This document shows, in pieces, positions 57,011-64,000 of a stretch of 64,000 nucleotides of DNA (the first letter of the stretch is position 1; every line of letters begins with the position of its first letter). The DNA comes from Cycas panzhihuaensis. Lineage: Eukaryota > Cycadophyta. Where the stretch lies: the NCBI GenBank assembly GCA_023213395.1, contig CM041465.1:130703741-130767740 (forward strand), written 5' to 3'. The position numbers were made by a program, and so were the translations under genes. Below the pieces are notes generated by a model. The model worked only from the letters and a program-made list of their open reading frames with translations. It was not told the DNA's origin and searched no databases.

Positions 57011-58311
57011 TTTCCATTAAATCCTAGGCAATAAGGAGGAGTGGCTTGACCAATATGAGTGGGGCTCAATGAAATCATATGAGGTCTTCAAATTTCTAAG
57101 CATTCTCTTTGGTTCTGTTGCCATATTATCCAAAATATGAGAATATGTTGTTAATAAAGTGTAAGAAGACTTTGCCTCTTAGACTTCTTAATACCATTCC
57201 CTGATGGTGAGTACTAAGTTTACACAAATATCTTAAATGCCATCCATATTTACTATTCATCTTACTAAGTGCATTCTAATATGGGCTATGATAGATTGAT
57301 TAAACTTCTTATGCCATTTCTCTAGTCAAATAGGGAAGTGAAAGAAGGGTTTAGCTAAGTGAATTAATAAATTTATTATAGTCCTAAGGATTATGGTAGC
57401 TTAATCATTATTCATACTAAAACTCAAGGTTAATCCCTCTACTCCAAATGGTTATTTAAAGTAATTGATAGAGAAGAAAACATAGGTGGTCTTGGTCAAG
57501 AATAATTTGTCTTAGTATAAGCTATATGGAATATCAAGTTTTTAAGGTAGATGTAAATATGATTTTAATTACCTTAGTTCCAATCAAAGTGGTTATGTCT
57601 TCCTTTTTCAAATCCATTTGGGTCACATGGCAAGCATGCTAGAAGTTGATAAGATGGAGAGTTGATGAACCTTGTAAAGGTCTCACCTTTTACAATCATT
57701 CTATATGGTGGTATCTTCTATTACTCCATAATGACTTGTATGTGGTTAAACCCCATGGTTTAAGGCAAAAAATCTTAACAAAATCCTATTGTTTGATTCT
57801 CTTAAGGGATGGTGGAAACTATAGGATGTGGTTAAGTGGAAATTCTTGCTTAAGGCTTCTAAAATGTTTGTTATTAAGAAAATTTGGAACTATTGTTTGG
57901 CATAATTAATCCTAAATATTTCTATAAATAAGATTAATAAATTATGGAGGCACTGGCCATGACACTGGGTTAAATCATTCTTTAATTTCTATGCATCCTA
58001 TGTGTAAAAAAACCTTTTGCCATGTGACAATATTATTAACAAGCTTAATAAAATTTAGAGTTTCAAATTAGACAATGCCATTTATTAAAAGAGGTTTTAA
58101 AGGATTTTGAGTGTACCTCTAGATCTCTAAAAGGCCTTTTTCCCTAGTCAATCATTTATGATAGTCATCAAATCTAGGTTGATTAAGCTAAAAAATAAGG
58201 ATATGATGTGTCTTATACTAGCAAGTAGAGATATGGAGGCATCTCCTTAGGGCTTGCCCTTTTATCAAATCAATCTAAGATTAGGTAATTGAAATTATTT
58301 AATTAGTGTTA

Positions 58312-58398
58312 AGTGATAACTATGGCTAGAATGCAATATGGTTTAATGTCTAAACCATATTGTATTCTAGCCATATATGCAGTATGGTTTAGTGATAA
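58312..58398. repeat. Foldback element with 8-bp flanking direct repeats
   Basis: A 24-bp arm at 58,322-58,345 pairs with 58,351-58,374 across a 5-base loop with a single mismatch. AGTGATAA occurs just outside on both sides (58,312-58,319 and 58,391-58,398). A third partial copy of the arm word (ATGCAGTATGGTTTA) lies at 58,377-58,391. Confidence 0.8.
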
Positions 58399-58574
58399 TA
58401 AGGCTTTTTCTAACCTTAGCCTCTCCCATTTCACTTGAAAAGTAGATTCATTGATGATTAATTCACTAAGACCTTCATTTAAATCATTGTATAATATGAT
58501 ACCCTCCCGTAAAATTAACAAAATAAAAATTAATAACATTAACAAATAAAGTCCCCACCTACAATATATAGTTC

Positions 58575-59140
58575 AAGTCTAGTTGGATGGGTCATTTAGG
58601 ACCTTTAGATCTAATTATTTAAGTCCATTATACCCTTAATCATGATTAAAACCTATCTAACATTAGGAAAGCAAAATAAACAACTTAGGAATTTATAAGT
58701 AGCATGATAAAGAGCGATCCATAAGGCCCATTCCCAATTAGATTAGTAGTAAAAGTTGAGCCCATAAAACCCAGAATCCCTCCTTGCTATTTTCTTCCTG
58801 CATTTATTAGGTAACCTTTGAGCTACTATTACATCCTTATGGCATTGATCATTCATATCAATAAGGGAAGTCATCAAAACTCTGGGTTCTCTACTGCCAC
58901 TTGGATCATTCGGGACTAAACAAGCCATATTTTGACAAGTGTTAGAATGTACATCCTAATAGTAGCTAATATTATAATTGGATAAATGGTAATTATCAAG
59001 GCCCTAACCAATGTACTCCAAGCTCATATTGGCCCTATTTTACTGCTTTTTGACTCCTAATTAGTCATCTATTAGCTCATACAAGTATACTAGGTTTGTT
59101 GCCCTCAGTTATATGCCCTAATAAACCAAGTTAGGTCTCT
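58575..59140 (+). repeat. Dispersed direct repeat, copy 1
   Basis: About 570 bases matching 60,486-61,070 with much divergence. Anchors include GTCATTTAGGAC, AATCATGAT, GGCATTGATCATTCATATC and TTGGATCATTCGGGAC. It lies ~1.9 kb from copy 2. Noncoding. Confidence 0.7.
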
Positions 59141-59339
59141 ATTAGCCTAATTTTTCTTAGTGATAATTCAATACATTCTACAAAGTTAAAATACTACAAC
59201 TGACCAATTAATCATATATAATTTGGGGTATTATTAATGATAAGATAATTTTCCCCCTTGGGGCTTCTAAGCTGATCGATGAAATTAGGCTTCTAAGCCA
59301 ATCTCCTTCTTCACATAACATTACTTTATAACCGGCTTA

Positions 59340-59690
59340 AGCTACTTCTGCTCTATAATGAACTTAAACTATTTGTGCTCGAAAATATACCTAAACTACC
59401 ATCCCCTCTTATTTAGTATAACTCTAAAATGAGCTAAAATTGTCAACCCTTTAATGTTCTTATCGATAAGTTTAAATTGAGGATAATAATTGATGATATT
59501 CTCATCAATGAGGCTAAATTAAGGGTGATATTCTATGTGATTTTGCTAATGAGGCTAAACCATAATGACAACACCTTTAATGTTCTTACTGATGAGGTTA
59601 AACTAAAGGTATTATTCTTTGAGTTTTTAATAACAAGGCTAAACTATGCCAATACCCTATTCTTGAATTTCTCATAATAAACATCACTTC
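59340..59690 (+). repeat. Degenerate ~42-bp minisatellite
   Basis: The core AATGAGGCTAAACTA recurs at 59,465 (variant), 59,507, 59,548, 59,591 and 59,632, with spacings of 42, 41, 43 and 41 bases. Weaker units extend leftward to about 59,350 (AATGAACTTAAACTAT). Confidence 0.75.
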
Positions 59691-60485
59691 CAAGCCATTC
59701 CTTTATCATTGCCCTTCCCAACTATTTCACTAAACAGATACACAACTTATTGGTCATCGTTATCAGCATTCACCATCTTATAGCATTAGTTTGAAGAGGT
59801 TATATTGGCAAGGAGGGAAATGTTTCCTAAAAATTATGATTCTAGCATCCATCACAGCATGTGTAAGATGGGTATGCATTTGTTGTTTTTATTTTAAAGT
59901 GATTTCAAGTTTTATATATATGCCACTAAAATTTACCTATTGTTTTTATGATGGGTGCATGAGTAACTTGTCTTATGATGATAAGCTTTTGTTAATAACA
60001 TTATAGTATTATCTGCCTAAGCCTACTTTGTCAAGAACTGACCTGCTAACACCTCTAAAATCACTTTTAGAACATCTTTCCCCTCTCATTAATGTGTTTT
60101 ATCATCCTTTACTTTTATAAATTTTATTATATTTTAATCTTTTTTTAATATTTTAATGTCCTATTGTGAATCTTACTTTGTTATAATTTTTAGTGCTAGA
60201 TATGTTATACCATTGCAAAATTACAATGGTGCATCACAGCCCGTTAAGAATTTTATAATAGTACATTATACTCAATTGAGAAATTTATGGTTGGACATTA
60301 TGTCTAGATCTAAAATCTATAACAAGATATAGTGTGTGATTATAAATCCATAATAGTGTATCATGCCTATTCTAAAAAATAAGATAGAGTGGCATTCTCT
60401 ATTATAGAATTTGGGGTGTACTTTCGATCCTCTTTATATCTAGGGCAAGTCATGTATCAACTTCATTCCCACCTATTATTTGTAA
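59691..60485. other. AT-rich spacer without recognisable gene
   Basis: Short frames only. Near 60,220-60,370 the words CACAGCCCGT, CATTATACTC and TATCATGCC suggest further degenerate repetition at ~50-60 base spacing, but I could not define a unit. Confidence 0.35.
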
Positions 60486-61070
60486 TTTTAGTCTAAATGT
60501 ATGAGTCATTTAGGACTTTCAGATCTAGTTATATAAGTCCATCATGGCCTCAATCATGATCAAAACTTACTTGATATTTTAAAGGACAAAATAAACTATA
60601 AGAATTTATCACAATAGTGACACTAAGCCACTCATGGGATCCATGTTTCAACCCATTTAATAGTCACTATGAGTACATGAACCTGGGACCTAGCCACATC
60701 AATTGATTTCTACTATGTTTCCCTTATTCATTGACTTATCTCTAAGTTGTTGTTGCATTTCCCCATGGCATTAATCATTCATATCGATAGAGGTAGTCAT
60801 GGGAGCCCTAGCCCCTCTATTATAGCTTGGACTATTTAAGACCAATTAGAACATATCTTAATTCACTCTAGAGTTAATTTGCCTATAGTGACTAATAACA
60901 CAATTGAGTACATTACTGTCATTGAGGCTTTCACTAATGCATTATGAGTCCATTGTGGCCCCATTCTCTTATTTTTTTATTCTTAATTAGCTATTTGTCA
61001 ACTTACTTAGGTCTATTAGATCCACTACCATCAACTATGCACTCTTACTAATCGAGCTAGGTTACTTTTA
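60486..61070 (+). repeat. Dispersed direct repeat, copy 2
   Basis: Counterpart of 58,575-59,140, with anchors GTCATTTAGGAC, AATCATGATC, GGCATTAATCATTCATATC and TTGGACTATTTAAGAC. Similarity continues weakly beyond the core into sequences with the AGGCTAAACTATGG word. Confidence 0.7.
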
Positions 61071-61189
61071 TCAAAGTTTTGGTCAATATTAATCCAACAC
61101 ATCTGATGCAAACCTAACATTGAAACCTATTAATTTGTCACTTTAATCTTTGAGCATCATGTTGCCATAGGTAGGGGATTCCCTTTAAG

Positions 61190-62265
61190 GTTATTGAGTC
61201 CATCAATAAAGCCAAGCCTAGAGGCCAACTTCTTTATCTTTACCTCTAGGGGACACTCATTGAAGAGGCTAAACTATGGTAATAACTAAGGGTTATTGAG
61301 CCCACTAATGAAATTGGGCAAACATGTCAACTTCCTCTTCACTTCAATTAGAGTTTAAACTACCACTATTGCTACTAAAGTAAGGGTAAACTAGCTTTGT
61401 AAATTTGTAACTATTTGGCCCAACTGTGGCTTTTTAAAAGGGGCAACCCCCTCCGACATCTCCAAGTTAGCTCTTTTATATTTTTGTCATTTATATTTTA
61501 GTTATTTTCTCAGTTCATTTAATTTACTCCCTTTCTTTTCCTAGCACATCATTCTATTAAAATAATGAAAAAACACAAAAAAATTATAAAACAAAAAAAA
61601 AAATCCAAAAAATTACACTCCAGTACAAGTCTAAATTGGGACCAACTTGTAAATATCATTCCCGCTAAGGCTATTCAAAAGAGGTAATCCCTAGTGTTCT
61701 CCTCTATGTGAACTTTCTTTCAATGCTTTTGTTTTAAATCTTTTCTTCCCGAGTTATCATTTTAGTAAGTCAATTAAAAATTTTAAAATATTATAAAACA
61801 ACAAAAGACCAAAAAAAATATAAAACTAAAAACATGGCTACAAGACGAGCCCAAACAACTCCACCTCTGAAGCATAATCACTAATGAGGCTAAACTATGG
61901 TGATCTTCTTAGGATTCTAAGCCTAAAAACTTTAGCCATTTAAGGCACCCCCCTTTCTGCTTAAGATCTTAAGCTTTTGAGCCTAAATGATTGGCTTTCA
62001 AGCCCAACCTTTTCTAGTTCCTAAGGTAATTCCTCAATCACCAAAGATTGCTTTAAAAATTAGTCACGAAAGAGAATAAACTATGGTGATACATATGCGT
62101 TTATCTAGGTTTGCCATAGCTAGTGACTCATCTTAGCTTAATTAGGTCACTAGCCAATCCTCCACCCTAATAAGGAGATCTCTAAAGTCCTTGCCAATAA
62201 AGCTAAACTAATGGAAACATTCTTTAAGCAACTACTAAGGAGGCTAAACTATGGAAAATTTCCTT
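61190..62265 (+). repeat. Scattered copies of the AGGCTAAACTATGG word
   Basis: Occurrences at about 61,266, 61,887, 62,201 (variant) and 62,240, plus a variant at 62,075, each in AT-rich context with phrases like ACTAATGAAATTGGGC. It corresponds to the minisatellite region of the first ~1.9-kb unit. No coding domain. Confidence 0.55.
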
Positions 62266-62899
62266 TCTCTTTCATATATATAAGCTCATTGCAAGTCTAA
62301 CTAAGGCATTGTTAATAGAATTCACTATCATACAACCATCATCTAAAGAGGTTTTATTACTAAGGAGGCAACTATTTTTCGTAATTGAAGAGCTTCACAA
62401 ATATCACACTGATAGATAAGGAAGGGTATGTGTTTATTCCTTTATTAGCTTAGCTTAGTATAGCTTAGAGTAATTGTTTGATGAGTATATGCTTATGTAA
62501 GCTTATTGATCTATTAGATGAACATACCTACTACTAACCAATGATGATTTTAACCATGGTTAGTGGCCTTATAATTATCCATTCAAGCTTGATGGGTTAA
62601 GAATGGATTTTAGTACCTTTACAAAACACACCTCACCTTTCTACTTCCCCTATTTATATCTTTCTTCTACTCAGCCTGCTCTTTTGGACCTTTTTTCTTT
62701 AAAACTATTTTATTTTCACCATTTTTTACTTTATCTTGTTATGATTATTATTTGTATTGCTCTAATTATTTACCGTACCATTATTATTTATCTGTTTTCA
62801 CTCTGATTTTTGTCTAAATTTATAAAAAACTAGAATTTCATAGTATTGTAGCAAACTTCGTAGTATGTGTTTTCTCACTTTGATTTTTTTTTTTTTTTA

Positions 62900-63084
62900 G
62901 ACCCATGTTTAACCATGCATTTATGGTGCTACGACATGGGCGTACCTCTCAATTTCATCAAACCAATGGGTTTTCCATATATTTGAGTTGAAACCATGGG
63001 CCACTAATTTTGCACCCATTGGTTTGGCCCCAAAACTAAGTGTTTTTTGCCAATGGTTTTAGCCCATGGTTGAAACCATGGGTC
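62900..63084. mobile_element. 185-bp MITE-like inverted-repeat element
   Basis: The left end GACCCATG (62,900-62,907) and right end CATGGGTC (63,077-63,084) are inverted copies, extended inward by AACCATG-type matches. TA flanks both ends (62,898-62,899 and 63,085-63,086). Inside, CCCATGGTT-GA-AACCATGGG is a perfect 9-bp stem (63,063-63,082), and several CCAATGG/CCATTGG words repeat. No coding capacity. Size and TA flanks fit a mariner-type MITE, but the ends do not match a named family I know. Confidence 0.65.
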
Positions 63085-63086
63085 TA

Positions 63087-64000
63087 AGCCTTTACCCTTC
63101 TTTAATTATACCCTCCCTTTTTATTAAAAAATAAGGGATCATTTTCTAATTACTTAAGCTACTATTATGCTATCGAATTATCGCCAAACTTCTTATGCTC
63201 ACTTAATCTTGATCATTAGCTTCTACTTTTGGCTCAAGGATTGAATATTGGACATTATTGGAAAACTCGTTAGCTGGAGTTGATCATCGTTAGCATCCCT
63301 CCTTCCCTCAAAATAAGCACAACACCTCTCATGTTTCTAGGATTTTAATCCTTCCACAAGACTTTGCTTGTTTATTTTTTAGCATTAAATTACCCTTTTT
63401 ATATTTGCTTTCTGTTGTGGTTTTAGCTCTTTGTACTTTGCATACCTTACTTCCCTTGCTCATTAGCATCTCACAGTTGAAAAGGGGCTTAATACTACTC
63501 ATTTGTATTCCAAAAAAGGTGGATAATTTGCCATCGTTTAGACCCTTTTTCATAGTACTTATTTGCATATTTAAATGGTTATTTCAATTTCATTTTGGTA
63601 GATTTTCCATCATGTATGTTATAGGCTTTTCACATTAAAACTAAGTCGTGTAGGCGGAGGAGCTTCTTGGAAGACTTGTGTGCAGGTTGGAAAGCGTTTG
63701 AAGTTGTTGGAGGAGCCCTTTCTACCCCCCTCTCCTTCATTCTTCTCCCTACAAACATCGAACACTTATTGCACAATTGTTACACTGCTAAATTTTCATT
63801 AGAAAGGCTACAAAAGGTTATCATTAAAGTGTGTTTTAAAATTGATTTTTACCATAAATTTTTTATGTCATAAGTCAATCCAACAAGTAGAAATACTACT
63901 AAATTTTTTCTAGGGATCAGTTTTATGTACATGCTTACCTGATTTCATTTTAAGTATGATCATAATGCAAAAAACATGGAGAACACTACTTTAAAATGGG
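63087..64000. other. AT-rich spacer without recognisable gene
   Basis: Frames up to ~79 codons on both strands, none resembling a known family. Nothing else seen. Confidence 0.45.

Larger units (their letters stand above)
54230..58200 (+). mobile_element. Decayed L1-type LINE
   Basis: Non-LTR retrotransposon relic on the plus strand. A basic linker is readable near 54,390-54,500 (APQPQAKPTFVNNQSKGRKPKKGK), then an APE-type endonuclease (54,780-55,560), an RT (about 56,290-57,010) and a tail without clear domains to ~58,200. Stops and frameshifts are frequent. The 5' end, 3' end and poly-A cannot be fixed. Confidence 0.75.

Noticed and set aside
63329-63638. Overlapping 77-79-codon frames on both strands near the right end
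   Set aside because: No recognisable motif, AT-rich composition and mutual overlap. Not supported as genes.

Overview
This window is a repeat-dominated stretch of nuclear DNA from a land plant. Every protein-like signal I can identify belongs to a retrotransposon (Ty3/gypsy, Ty1/copia or L1-type LINE). I see no intact host gene, tRNA, rRNA or CRISPR array. Dense nesting, heavily decayed copies and stop codons that mostly look like C-to-T or G-to-A changes suggest a large, methylated, slowly purged genome. That would suit a gymnosperm or another large-genome plant, but the sequence alone does not fix the taxon.

Layout. (1) 1-11,988: a decayed, GC-rich Tat-like Ty3/gypsy fragment ordered internal region - LTR (about 7,643-10,314) - start of a second internal region, cut by a 500-N scaffold gap (11,989-12,488). 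(2) 12,489 to about 39,573: a Ty1/copia element with gag, protease, integrase and the first part of RT on the left, and the rest of RT, RNase H, polypurine tract and 3' LTR on the right. (3) Inside its RT, between 15,899 and 37,751, sits a tandem gypsy array of the form LTR-internal-LTR-internal-LTR. Its three LTRs are about 2.5 kb each, and it is flanked by a 5-bp target duplication (GCGCA/GCGCC). (4) 39,574-45,336: AT-rich spacer with an isolated 451-bp copia-type LTR that keeps a polypurine tract on its left and a primer binding site on its right, plus small tandem duplications. (5) 45,337 to about 52,250: a complete but pseudogenised chromovirus-like gypsy element with 1.1-kb LTRs. (6) 54,140-58,200: a decayed L1-type LINE with endonuclease and RT. 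(7) 58,300-64,000: AT-rich sequence with a foldback element, a diverged ~1.9-kb direct duplication, a ~42-bp minisatellite and a 185-bp MITE-like inverted-repeat element.

How the parts relate. All coding modules are gag-pol polyproteins: Gag capsid and nucleocapsid, protease, RT/RNase H and integrase. Order of events in the best-resolved part: a copia element inserted, a Tat-type gypsy element inserted into its RT, that insertion became a three-LTR array, and all copies then decayed. Most striking are the tandem array with one outer target duplication, a 154-bp patch containing no G in the second array integrase (33,530-33,683), stem-loops conserved just after pol in all three Tat internal regions, and the LTR whose PPT and PBS lie on the outside.
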